64,000 nt of DNA from Pegoplata infirma (lineage: Eukaryota; Arthropoda; Insecta; Diptera; Anthomyiidae): NCBI GenBank assembly GCA_963921195.1, contig OY992536.1, forward strand, positions 234,520,023-234,584,022. Reading direction: 5' to 3'. This document shows, in pieces, positions 24,827-35,880 of this stretch. The notes below the pieces were generated by a model. The model worked only from the letters and a program-made list of their open reading frames with translations, did no database searches and was not told the origin of the DNA. Every line of letters starts with the position of its first letter. Position 1 is the stretch's first letter. The translations under genes and the position numbers were made by a program.

Positions 24827-25875
24827 GAGGTACGGAACCCCGAACAGTGATAAAATTGAATGGCCAAGGCGTGTTAATGGACTTATTTAAAAAAATGAAA
24901 AGGCTAAGTTGTTTGTTAAAAAAAGAGCTTTCCAATGGTGCTATTCACATTAAAATCTGAGTTATTGTGTCTTTTTAAAAGCGGAAAAACTGATTTTTTT
25001 TTCATATTTTCACATTTTTGGAAAACCCCCTTAGCCGATATCAAAACATTCTATAGCCTATAATCTTAGTTGAAATGAAAGCTTTATTATGGTTTTTATC
25101 TGATCAAAATCGGTTCAGTAGTTTCTTCAAACACCGGTGACAAAGAAAATTTTCGCGAAAAGTGCGTTTTATAATATAGTATAGATGAGGTACAGATCCC
25201 CGAACAGTGATAAAACTGAATTCCCAAGGCGTGTTAATGTTTGTTAAAAAAAGAGCTTTCCAATAGTGCCATTCACATTAAAATCTGACTTATTGTGTCT
25301 TTTTAAAAGCGGAAAAACTGATTTTTTTTTCATATTTTGGCATTTTCAAAAGTCCATCTTAACCGATATCAAAACATTCTATAACCTATAATCTTAGTTG
25401 GAATGAAAGCTTTATTTTGGTTTTTATCTCATCAAAATCGGTTCAGTAGTTTCTTCAAACACCGGTGACAAAGAAAATTTTCGCGAAAAGTGCGTTTTAT
25501 AATATAGTATAGATGAGGTACAGATCCCCGAACAGTGATAAAACTGAATTCCCAAGGCGTGTTAATGAACTAATTTAAAAAACTGAAAAGGCTAAGTTGT
25601 TTGTTAAAAAAAGAGCTTTCCAATAGTGCCATTCACATTAAAATCTGACTTATTGTGTCTTTTTAAAAGCGGAAAAACTGATTTTTTTTTCATATTTTGG
25701 CATTTTCAAAAGTCCATCTTAACCGATATCAAAACATTCTATAGCCTATAATCTTAGTTGGAATGAAAGCTTTATTTTGGTTTTTATCTCATCAAAATCG
25801 GTTCAGTAGTTTCTTCAAACACCGGTGACAAAGAAAATTTTCGCGAAAAGTGCGTTTTATAATATAGTATAGATG
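24827..25875 (+). repeat. Three tandem copies of a ~0.33-0.36-kb unit
   Basis: Units begin GAGGTACRGAWCCCCGAACAG near 24827, 25188 and 25514 and end TTATAATATAGTATAGAT. The middle copy lacks ~36 bp. Each contains ATCGGTTCAGTAGTTTCTTC, resembling the 3' part of widespread arthropod repeats. Units 2 and 3 are nearly identical (recent amplification). Confidence 0.85.
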
Positions 25876-26129
25876 CATTTTGCGCTACAGTTATATAGTA
25901 GTAATTTTATTATCATTTTAATGATTTTTTTACATCCACGCCCACAATAGGAGGGCGGCCCAGAAAAAATTGACATTTTCTAACTCCCTGGATCCAACTA
26001 CAAGACTGTGAACTTCGCCTTTTATAAAAATGCTTCATTTGCTTAACAAAAATACAACAAAAAAAGAAAACATAAAAAAATAAGTTTTGCAGAGATTGGT
26101 TTAATTCTTTTTCCCCGTGATCCGATTTT

Positions 26130-26315
26130 GCCCATTTACAAACCTACCTTGCCTATACTCATAAGACATACTTCTGCCAAACTGCAGGATCCTAGCTCGT
26201 TTATTTTGGACTGATATTTCGATGCGTTACAAACGGCATAACAAAGTGAGCACTCCCATACTTGTGACGGCTGCGTTCAATGATTTTTTTTTTATTTTTA
26301 CTTGTTCAATGTTGT
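26130..26315 (-). mobile_element. DINE fragment
   Basis: TTTCGATGCGTTACAAACGG and ACAAAGTGAGCACTCCCATAC match DINE 5' blocks read in reverse, with a decayed middle and no hairpin. Confidence 0.45.
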
Positions 26316-26319
26316 TTTC

Positions 26320-27684
26320 AAAATATTTATTTAAAAGAACTAATAAAATATACTTTTTTTAACGAAAGCAAAACAATTTTGTTCTTCTTCTTGTTATGAA
26401 TAAAGAAAATTGCCACTGACATTTGGCCTCTGACAATTTATGTCATCTGGCAACAATGATGCCATATGTTTTTTTTAGGTTCAAACACAGGGATGGTAAA
26501 ATTGTACGTCGGTGGCGAAGGGTTAATTCGTGTAATATTCATTCGTATTAATTACACGTGCCAAGAAGGTTGAAGTAAATTCCAATTAAAAGTTTAAATT
26601 ATTATAATCTGCCGGCTTAAAGCTAAGGTTAATTGATTTTTAAAACAAATTGTTAAAAAAATCTTGTTAATATATTATCCTTTAAAATTTTTTTTTAAGA
26701 AAGTTAAATAAAATTCAGAAGTAAAAGTGAGTAAAGGAAAACTGCTCGATAATAAATAATATTTTTTTACGATTTCGAAAAAGTTGCAAAAAGGTAAGCA
26801 AATGAATTAAGTAATTTGATAATATAAACGTAAATTATTTTTTTTAATTCAAAACGTGTTCCGTTTTTGGTAATTTCAATATTTTTATTGTGAAATTTGA
26901 AATTAGTGAAGCTTTTCAACAAAATTAATTTTTAGTTTTGACCTTGAAATGTCAGCCATTATATAAATTTATATGATATATGTAAATCATATACTTTTAG
27001 TCTGAGGCAAAGTCAATTAATTCAATAAAAATTTAATATAATTAAATTCAGTCGACATTGAGACTTATTCGCGCATTTATATTTTCAATATATATACAAT
27101 AATTCCGAAAATTGCGAGACATTTTTGAAATTAGCTCATGTTAAGGAAAACACGTCTCAAAAACTCCGCCATTTTGGTTCAATAGAATTGAGAACTGCGT
27201 GTATATATTGTATGTATCATATACAATTCAAATACTTTCAGTCTTAATTAAAATGAATTAACTGAAAACTTAAAATATGTTATTAAAGTCAATAGGTATT
27301 GAGAATTATCGGAATATATAAATATCGAATTAAGAAAAAGATTTCTAAAATCGCGAACCATTTTCGAATTAAATCATGCTAAAGAAAATCTAACCTCGAA
27401 TTTCCGCCATTTTTATTTAATTATGAGTGAAAATGACATGCATATATTATTGTACGTTCTCATAATTGGTATCTTAATTAAATAAATTAATTGTAATTCC
27501 TAATCAAAAAAATAAAAAATTCTCAATACAGTAAATTTTTAAGAATTCAGTCCACACAGTTCTGCTAGGTAACCTGCAAACAAATTAAAGCCTGGCGACA
27601 TGCCACAATATTTATTCATTTAAATTTAGGACTGTATAAATAAAATTCTAATTCCCTTTTTTTTTATATTTTTACCCTAATCAG
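26320..27684. other. Unique AT-rich DNA with splice-like sites
   Basis: Non-repetitive. A moderately GC-rich stretch (26400-26640) and a good donor, AAAAAG/GTAAGC at 26794, could belong to an upstream leader exon of the same candidate gene as 27685 and 29253. Nothing else is visible. Confidence 0.3.
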
Positions 27685-27922
27685 GGAACTTGCTAACTTG
27701 CTATAAAAAGTGGCCAACGTTGCAAGTGGCAACGTAGAATATTGAGGACAAACACCAAAGGTCAGATATCCACCGCGTGGGGAAATTAAAGCGCCAGTGT
27801 TGCAAAGTGAACATCGTGTGGGCCTTAACCGTGTGGACTCTAACGTTTAGTAGTGGCAAGTACCCTTTTTGTTTCCACAAAAAAAAGTAAAGTCCACAAA
27901 AAGAAAAAGCCAGAGACAACAG
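27685..27922 (+). other. Candidate untranslated leader exon (ATG-free)
   Basis: A long pyrimidine tract and ACCCTAATCAG acceptor precede 238 bp of moderately GC-rich, non-repetitive sequence that ends at a GACAACAG/GTAACC donor. The interval contains no ATG on the plus strand, which suits a 5'UTR exon. It also contains CTATAAAAAG at 27701-27710, so the start of a transcript is an alternative reading. It is in the same orientation as the exon candidate at 29253. This is inference from composition and splice-like sites only. Confidence 0.25.
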
Positions 27923-28059
27923 GTAACCCAATAAGACCGGAAGTGACAAATTCAAACACAAAAAAAAGTGTCATTAAGGTAAAACTTTTTAACCTTCAAA
28001 AAGGGCAAGACGTGATGACCTTTAACAATTTTTAAAGGTTAAACCTAAAATCTAACCTT

Positions 28060-28960
28060 AAAAGAAATTTTTGCACCTCTAATAATAATTTTTGTTGTAC
28101 TTAAATTTGTGTTAGTAGTTGTTAGTATTATATGTTAACATAGAAACAAAACGAGACAAAATTTATTCAATTTAATTAAGAACAATTAAAAAAAAAAAAA
28201 TTAATAATTTACTTATTTTTGATAAAAAAAGAAAGAGAGAAAAAAAAAAGAAAATTTAAATTCAAAACATAAAGAAAAAAAAAATTAAAAATTGAATAAA
28301 TTTTGGCAAAATATATTATTATAAAATTTTTTTTTATAAGTTCAGTAATATGAAATTTGAATTAACATTGTTCTATTAAAGTTAAAAGTTAAATTGGTTA
28401 TCTAAATCTAAAGCTAATTTTTTTATTCATTTCCTGTTGAAGTTACAAGTTCAAATTTCATATATTCTAAAATTTTTACCCTAAATATTAATTATTATCT
28501 ACCCAAATTACACATAAAAATTTACAAAAAAATACCTAATTAAAAACCTTAAAACTAAATAAAAAAAATTTTACTAATTTTGTTAATATGTAAATCATTA
28601 ACAAAATTACTAAAAATTCCTAATATAAAAATAAATAAATAATTCGTTCGCGAAATATACTAAATAAATAAAATATGATAAACTAATAAACCGGTCAATG
28701 AAATAAATACTTATAAAAAGATAAATAAAAATAATATATAATAAAAGCTAAATACGTAAAACTACATAAAATAATAATAAAAAAAAAAATAATTAACATT
28801 AAATTATTTAAAATATTATTAATTAAAATTTTTATAGATTTTGCTAAATATTATATAATGTTAGTATAAAAAAATTGTTATCTTTTTCTTTAATAAATGT
28901 ATATTTTTTTATAAATTTAAATGAAATTAATCATGTGTTAGTGCGTTATTTAACTGGTTG
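28060..28960. other. Extremely AT-rich unique stretch
   Basis: Mostly A/T with AATAAATA-type low complexity. No gene, no copy of the window's repeat families. Confidence 0.7.
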
Positions 28961-29252
28961 AAATGTAGCGAAACATAAAAGGTTGGTAAGTTTTGTTTGG
29001 GGTACCTTTTTTTATAAAGTTTAATTCCAGGCACTAAGGTACCATGGATGACTGAAAAAGTCATATGGGGAGGGCTACCTGCGTGGATATATTCATCTAC
29101 ATCCACTTAGAGAAATTCGAATCCTAAAATAGTCAAAATTAAAGTCTGTAGAAGTTTTTGTCTGTCTGTCTATTTTCATTTCCGGTTCAAAATTTTAGTT
29201 TCCGTTTAGTTATTTTGATTTTGCTATCACATCCGCTTTGTTAGTTTTTCAG

Positions 29253-29393
29253 TTACATTTTGTTATTTTTGAATATGTTTATTGGCACGATTTCAAATTA
29301 AATGTGCAACCTTATGTGGAAAAAGAATCCTCCCATTCCGGCGAGCTGAGCCGCAGCAACACCCTCGTGCCATTCCACATCACCACAAACAAG
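29253..29393 (+). CDS. Candidate coding exon of an unidentified gene
   Basis: After the acceptor TAGTTTTTCAG an open, phase-0 stretch of 47 codons runs to a donor AACAAG/GTTTGT. Its last ~25 codons (29315-29393) are strikingly GC-rich against an AT-rich background, use C/G-ending codons, and read ...ESSHSGELSRSNTLVPF..., which looks like a conserved hydrophilic protein segment. No repeat family in the window contains it. The AT-rich first half is less convincing, so the true acceptor may lie further in. I do not recognise the protein. An internal exon of a gene with large introns is the most economical reading. Confidence 0.5.
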
Positions 29394-29879
29394 GTTTGTC
29401 ACATACTGTGGTTGGAGTGTATAAGAAAATTTTGGATTTCTTGAAATAAAGGCCGCGAATTTTCAAAAATATGATTTTTTACATTGTTCTGTCACTGTTT
29501 TAATATATTCACCGGTATAGACCGATCTAGACCCCATATGTCTTATAGGAAAAAAATATGAGCTTTCTTTTGAGCCCAAATAAAAAAATATATAAAAGTA
29601 GTTTTTGAAAAAAAGTCAAAAGTTTTGATTTTGTAAAAAATCAACGAAATTTTGGAGTCTTGAATTTTTTTTAAGGAAAATGTTGGATCAACATTTTTAA
29701 ATGCAAAAGCTATAAAGTTACATGGATCCGAAATAAGGGCATTTTGACCAGGACCTCGCTGGAAAGTAAAAAGTTGCATGACAAAAAGAAAAAAACATTT
29801 TTTACAATTTAAACTTATGCTATTACCTGTTTTTAACCAAAGAAACTAAAAAAAATATTTTGAATATGGACCGTTTTTA

Positions 29880-30870
29880 TATCAGAATTTGAGACTTTAA
29901 CTATACGAAAATGTCTCAGAATCTGAATTTTTTTATGGCGTTTTCTTTTCTCGAAAAAAAATGTTGCACTTTCTGCACTTTTTTTCTTTAATGACTTTTT
30001 GTGCACAGTAATAAACAGTAAGTATAGATATGATTGGTACCAAAAGAAAGGTATTGTCGAGTTCTATCTAACTGTTAACAATAAAATGTCGAAAAGCGGT
30101 TATTTTATTCAATAAAATATCAAAAACCCACAAATTTTTACATTTATCGGATCAGCTCAAAAACTGAATATTTTTTTAAAATGCTTGATATAGCATTAGA
30201 TAGGCCTTGCAATTACCTCTTTTGGTAAGAGTCATTTAAGAAAAAAAGTGCAGCAAGTGCGACATTTTTTTTTCAGAAAAAAAACACCATTATGGCTTTT
30301 CTGTATAAAAAATTTAACACGAAAAATTTCTCGAAATCTGGACAATTTCTTTACAAAAAATGTTTTAGAGTCTGACAATATTTTTGTACGAAAAATGTCT
30401 CAGTATTTTAGATTTCTTTATACAAAAAGCATCTCAGATCTGAGACTTCTTCAATACGAAAAATGCCCAGCAAAAACTTGGTAATTGGTACCCCTTCCTG
30501 CCTCGCTTACGAGGTAATGGCTTTGAATACTACTAATTACCATTAGCATTACATTGCGCCAAAAAAGGCAAAATGTGGTTACCTCCAATGACATCACCGT
30601 GTTAAAGTAATTAACATTGAAATTGGGATGTAACTAATTACTCATATTTTTGCTAACCCCTTTAGTTAATTACTTGGTAAGCGAAGTTTTTGCTGGGTGT
30701 CTCAGAATTTGAGACTTTATTTTCACGAAACTGTCTCAGACTCTAAGACTTTTTCTATACGAAAAATGTCTCAGAATCTGAGACCTATACGAAAAATGTC
30801 TCAGAATCTGATACTTTTTCTATATGAAAAATGTCTCAGAATGTGAAATTTTTTCTATACGAAATAATTT
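29880..30870 (-). repeat. Minisatellite array (TCTCAGAATCTGAGAC), interrupted
   Basis: Diverged units at 29880-29935, 30330-30463 and 30700-30870. The element at 30466-30697 sits inside a unit between AAAAATG and TGTCTCAG. Confidence 0.75.
30466..30697. mobile_element. 232-bp MITE with CCCAGCAAAA ends
   Basis: Termini CCCAGCAAAAACTTGGTAAT and its approximate inverse, with TG duplicated on both sides (30464-30465, 30698-30699). The insertion point in a minisatellite unit shows the boundaries exactly. Same family as 1065-2611. Confidence 0.75.
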
Positions 30871-31179
30871 TTTTTTTTAATAACAAACTACAAAAACCGT
30901 ACTTCTGTAAAACTATACGGCATGTAAGTGGCTGCTGACGTTTTACGTCAACACACGTAGACTCTGAGGTCCATTGTGAAAAAAACTATAACTATACGGT
31001 ATAATCAGTCATAAATAATTTAACTGATAAAAATATTTTTCCGTAAATTTTGTAGTTTATTTTTTTAACAACTGCATAAATCATTCAATATTTTAGTTTT
31101 CTTGAAAAACAAACGATAAAACGTTTAAAACAAATTTAACTAAAAACTTTTTGAATAACTTTAAATAGTTACTGTAAAA

Positions 31180-31290
31180 CTTTTCTGGGTGTAGGACAAA
31201 TTTCTCCTATAGAAAAAGTCTCAGATGTTTACGAAAAATCTGTTAAATGCTGAGAATTTTTTGTAAGAAAATATGAAATTTTCTTTAAAT
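31180..31290 (-). repeat. Minisatellite remnant
   Basis: A few decayed AAAGTCTCAGATG / ATCTGTTAAATGCTGAGAA units followed by the same downstream phrase found after the array at 11240 (TTTCGTATTAGCGAATTT type). The array and its flank have therefore been copied together. Confidence 0.55.
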
Positions 31291-31457
31291 ACTACATATT
31301 AAAAAAAATTTTGCTCTGATTTCGTATGAGCGAATTTATTGGCATTCAGGGCCCTAATGGTTAGAACGGTACTGCTATTGACTATTACGTCAAAAATAAA
31401 CCAACTCTAACTCAGCGAGTTTTTCACAGATATTGTTCAGATTTGGTGAGTTACTAC

Positions 31458-32374
31458 TAATGCTTACCGTCAGTACCGTAGTACCGGGAATACCGGTATT
31501 CCCGGTTGTCGGTATTACCGGAAAATGGTACCGGTTTCCCGGTTATTGAACTTTTCCCGGTTTCGGTTCTGATAGTATTACCGGTATTCCCGGGACTACC
31601 GGTATGTATATTTTGTAAAATTGTGTACAATTAAAATTTTTTCTTCGCTTTTACCAAAAAAACACAAATCATGTGAAAAGAACCATTTCCATTATTTTGT
31701 TATGAATTTAGGAAAAAAATAGTTACATATGTATATGATTTATAAATCATTTTATAAACACAACTAAATATTTCCGAAATACTTATCAAATAGTGTAATT
31801 CAAAGTAGATTTATATAAGGCAATATTTTAGTGACGTAAATGAAAACAATTTTCATTCAAAATCATTTTATTCGGCAAAAACGGCTTAAATGTTAAGTCT
31901 TTAGGACTTTAACTAGTTTAAACGTTTTTAAGACTTTAAAATTTTAGAAAACAGCTAAATTATAAAATATTATTGAAATTCAAACGAAATTCTTTTATTT
32001 TTCACGACAAAAATAAAAAAAAAAATTAAAACATTTTTAAGCATAAAAAGTGTAGTGTAAACTCAAGTCATTTATGCCGAACAAAATGTTTTTATTTCGT
32101 TTTGAAAATTCGTAAATATTATTGTTTTTAAATTTGTCAAAATACTTACTATGGAAGAAAAGTGAGGTTATTGGATCTTACCTTGTATAAATCTACCTTG
32201 GTGTAATTTAAATATTTTATGGTATAGCATTATTTATTTTTTGAGAACCGGTACCAAGATCAGAACCGGGAATGCTGATATTCCCGGGAATATATCTAAA
32301 ACCTGAAAACCGGTACCATAACCGGGAATACCGGTATTCCCGGAAAACCGAGACCCGGGAAATGGGGGGCACTA
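31458..32374. mobile_element. hAT-like element with CCGGTATTCCCGG arms
   Basis: Arms contain the self-complementary CCGGGAATACCGGTATTCCCGG-type block (31482-31503, 32325-32345) and further CCGGT/ACCGG repeats. Ends TAATGC and GCACTA. The flanks GTTACTAC and GTAATACC may be an 8-bp duplication with two mismatches. The AT-rich interior has no coding sequence. Confidence 0.6.
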
Positions 32375-32389
32375 GTAATACCCAATTTA

Positions 32390-32907
32390 AAACAAGTAAA
32401 AAAGTTAAATTCGGCCTTGCCGAATTTGAAAAATTTTGGAAAAAAAAAATTTTTAAAAAAATTTCCGCAAAAAAAAATAGGGAAAAAAATCCGCGATTTT
32501 GTTGTCAAAAAATGTGTTCGTACTTCTTTTAAATACCATTTGGTGTTCAATAAAGTTCACATAAGTCAACCAGCAACCGAATTAAAGCATTTTGTATTTT
32601 GAGGTTATGTTGAATGTACTAAAATTTTTGCGGTGTCCTTATATTTTTGTTCATAACTTTTGAACCGCTGAACCGATATCGTTCAAATGCAATACCAAAC
32701 TTCTCGGGAGAACTTCCAATAAATATGTTAAGTTTCAGTCATCTCCGTGTAATATTTTGGCCGTGATCACCATTTCCACAGACAGACAGACGGACATCGC
32801 TAGAATGTCTTAAAATCGATCGGGGATCATGTATATATATACTTTATGGGATCCCAGACCGATATTTCGATAAGTTACAAACTATCACTAGAGTGGAGGG
32901 TATAAAA
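32390..32907 (-). mobile_element. DINE-A, minus strand
   Basis: The 3' end (AACAAGTAAAAAAGTTAAAT, TTCGGCCTTGCCGAA) is at 32390. It continues through a short GACA/GACG tract and ATACTTTATGGGATCC to the 5' end GTGGAGGGTATA at 32907. Shorter than the 820-bp copies because of internal deletion. Confidence 0.75.
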
Positions 32908-33819
32908 ATCATATAATGTTTCAAGTACCACTTTTGGTTCATACTGTAAATATAGTACAAAAACAACATAATTCAATTAAATTTCAAGTCAAAATACATA
33001 ACTAAAAAACGAAATACAATATTTTTTTATCATTGTTTACCTAATTAAAAGCAAATATTTCAATATGTTCAATAGGGCGGATCGAGAAATGCTTTTTCAC
33101 GAATTTCGCTTGGGCGCTATGCGGGATTGGTAAAACTAGATGCCAAAACGATGTGGTTAAAATTTCAGGAAGATCGCCCTTCATCTAGGGTTGCCCCTTC
33201 AGCGCTGAAGTTTCAACTTTTTTAAGCCAAAGAGCATTTTTTTAAAAAATTTTCAAAAATTCAAATTTGACCAGATCTTCTTAATTTTGGATTTTATGTG
33301 GTCTAGTTAATCACATCTAGTTATATTTTTAATATCAGCTTAGTACGATATCGTTAACCTCCAAAAACCAGAGGTGGAAAAGTATACTTACATTATGGAG
33401 AAACCCGAAAAGCAATTTTTTGCAATTATGTAAAAAAAAACACATTAAAATTGCAAAATATGATTTTTTTCTTTTCGACTTGGAAAAAAGACTACTCAAG
33501 GATTCCAAAAACGTTAAAACCAAAAAATACGAAATTCTTGAACGGCGTGTGGACCAATCTGAACTCTCGATATTTTCAAAAAATTTATTTCATGAATTTT
33601 TTTTGCTATATATTTCTATATTTTAATTTTTTTTTACAAAATATGTCATATTTTCCTATAAAAGATAATTTCATTAATATTTAAGAGATCGTTAACCCTT
33701 GTCGACATGGGGTCATATATGTCCCACACAAAAAATTGTTTTTTACCAATTACAAATAGATTAAAATTGAAAACTTTTATGAGTTTAGCGGATCATACGT
33801 ATACAAAAAATATTCGCGG

Positions 33820-34941
33820 TTAGTTCGCATTTTCATTTAGGAATTCTCTTTTCGAGGTAGGGACTTTATATATGCAGCAGCATGCGCACCATGTTACGCA
33901 TTTGCATGAGCAAATATCGAAGAGTTTTTGTCCAAAATCATGGTACCTCTTTTTTGATAATTTTAAATGTTTTTTGAACTGTTCCAACTTACAACGGAAT
34001 ACCTTAAGCTTTCCAATAACAGATTTTGGAGAAATTGTTGGAATTGTTGTTTTTTCCCATATAGATAAAATGTCTTTCGCTAGAGGCTTGGCAATACTCA
34101 TAAAAGGCAGATCATTCCCTTTTTATACCCTCCAACTACAGTATGGGGGTATACTCACTTTGTCATTCCGTGTGTAACGCATCGAAATATCGGTCGGGGA
34201 CCCCATAAAGTATATATATTATTGATCAGTGATCGATTCTAAGACATTCTAGCGATGTCCGTCCGTCCGTCTGTCCGTCCGTCTGTAGTTAACACGATGC
34301 AGTCAAAAATAAAAAAGCTAGACCCCTCAAGTTTGGCATAAATATGTCTTATGCTCCTAGGCAGGTTAAATTCGGAAATGGGCCAAATCGGACCAGGGGG
34401 AAAAAAGTTTCCCCTTGAAGGACTGAAGCAACCTCTTAAAAATGCTATTTTTTTCTGACGTTTTTTTGTATTTTTGTGAACCAAATGAGAAATTTTTATG
34501 TTCGTAGAAGTTTATAGTCCTGCGCTTGGACCCAGGGGATTAAAAAATGTTGCTTTTTTTGCCCCGCCCCTTTTTTATGGGCGTGGATAAAAAAAAAATT
34601 TAAATAATTATAAAACTATAATACTTTAGTGCACAAAGCAGACAAAAATGAACTTGTAAACATATACCGTGAGAGCCATGGAGCCACCCCAGCTCACCGA
34701 CCCCTTCCTTCCCCCCCTTAAAACAACGCCCCAATCAAACATTTTTTTTTATTTTTTTACATGTTGGAGGGTATAATAGATTCGGCACAGCCGAATTTAA
34801 CACTCTCACTTGTTTAACTTTATTTTGAATGAAGCAATATCCTTTCGATACATCGGAAAATGTTGGTAGTTGGTTTACGGGTAGTTTATTGGCCTTACCG
34901 AAAATTGGAAAATTTATATTTTTATTACGAATAGGCGACAT
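33820..34941 (-). pseudogene. Element-borne protein of unknown function (LFDICSCKC type), split by DINE-B
   Basis: Two minus-strand open pieces lie between the long inverted repeats of the 33073-35872 element. The upstream piece (34941 to about 34814) begins MSPIRNKNINFPIFGKANKL and has LPTFSDVSKGYCFIQNK. The downstream piece (about 34121 to 33820) has KDILSIWEKTTIPTISPKSV and LFDICSCKC...CACC. A DINE-B (34122-34813) sits between them; removing it could restore continuity. From memory, the IW-(D/E)-KA-SIPT ... LFDI-x-x-CKC layout recurs in a large family of uncharacterised arthropod proteins often found in repeats. The ORF ends at the inner edge of the left inverted repeat, so it is truncated against that family. 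Confidence 0.5.
34122..34813 (+). mobile_element. DINE-B, complete
   Basis: The 5' end TATACCCTCCAACTACAGTA forms a hairpin with GGGGGTATA. Then follow ACCCCATAAAGTATATATA, a short GTCC/GTCT tract, ACACGATGCAGTC and TTTTATGGGCGTGG, and the 3' end TTCGGCACAGCCGAA plus CTCTCACTTGTT. Inserted between T and T of the host foldback, with no obvious target duplication, as expected for rolling-circle elements. Confidence 0.8.
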
Positions 34942-35880
34942 TTTAAAGACTGCGACTAACTTTTTTAAATTAATTTTTTATTGCTTTGCAAAAGTTATAT
35001 GATATTTGTAAAACCTAAGCCTACTATTAAAATCAATTTTTTATATTTCGCAAAGGTTAAAGATGAAATTTGATTTGATTTTTTTTTAAATAATTCGAAT
35101 AATAGTAGTCTACAACGAAAATGCGTACTAACAGCGAATTTTTTTTGTATATGTAATATGATCCGCTAAACTCATAAATGTTTTCAATTTTAATCTATTT
35201 GTAATTGGTAAAAAACAATTTTTTTTATATGACCCCATCTCGACAAGGGTTAACGATCTCTTAAATTTTAATGAGATTATCTTTAATAGAAAAATATGAC
35301 ACATTTAGTAAAAAAATTTTAAAATATAGAACAATATAGAAAAAAAAATGTATAAAATAAATTTTTTGAAAATATCGTAAGTTGAGATTGGTCCACACGC
35401 CGTTCAAGAATTTCGTATTTTTTGGTTTTAACGGTTTTGGAATCCTTGAGTAGTCTTTTTTCCAAGTCGAAAAGAAAAAAATCATATTTTGCAATTTTAA
35501 TGTGTTTTTTTTTACATAATTGCAAAAAATTGCTTTTCGGGTTTCTCCATAATGTAAGTATACTTTTCCACCTCTGGTTTTTGGAGGTTAGCGATATCGT
35601 ACTAAGCTGATATTAAAAATATAACTAGATGTGATTAACTAGACCACATAAAATCCAAAATTAAGAAGATCTGGTCAAATTTGAATTTTTGACAATTTTT
35701 TAAAAAAATGCTCTTTGGCTTAAAAAAGTTGAAACTTCAGCGCTGAAGGGGCAACCCTAGATGAAGGGCGATTTTCCTGAAATTTTAACCACATCGTTTT
35801 GGCATCTAGTTTTACCAATCCCGCATAGCGCCCAAGCGAAATTCGTGAAAAAGCATTTCTCGATCCGCCCTAATGTTCAA

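Larger units (their letters stand above)
33073..35872. mobile_element. 2.8-kb hAT-like foldback carrying a coding remnant
   Basis: Starts TAGGGCGGATCGAGAAATGC and ends with its inverse. Perfect 8-bp duplication ATGTTCAA at 33065-33072 and 35873-35880. The arms of ~750 bp are almost identical, so it is fairly young. Between them lie the LFDICSCKC-type coding remnant (minus strand) and a nested DINE-B (34122-34813). Confidence 0.85.

Noticed and set aside
27853..28035. Lys-rich 60-codon plus ORF overlapping the candidate leader exon
   Set aside because: Begins at a non-ATG codon and runs across the putative donor; more likely incidental.
31482..31503. CCGG-rich palindrome as a regulatory site
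   Set aside because: It is repeated inversely at 32325-32345 as part of the arms of a hAT-like element, so it is structural to the transposon.
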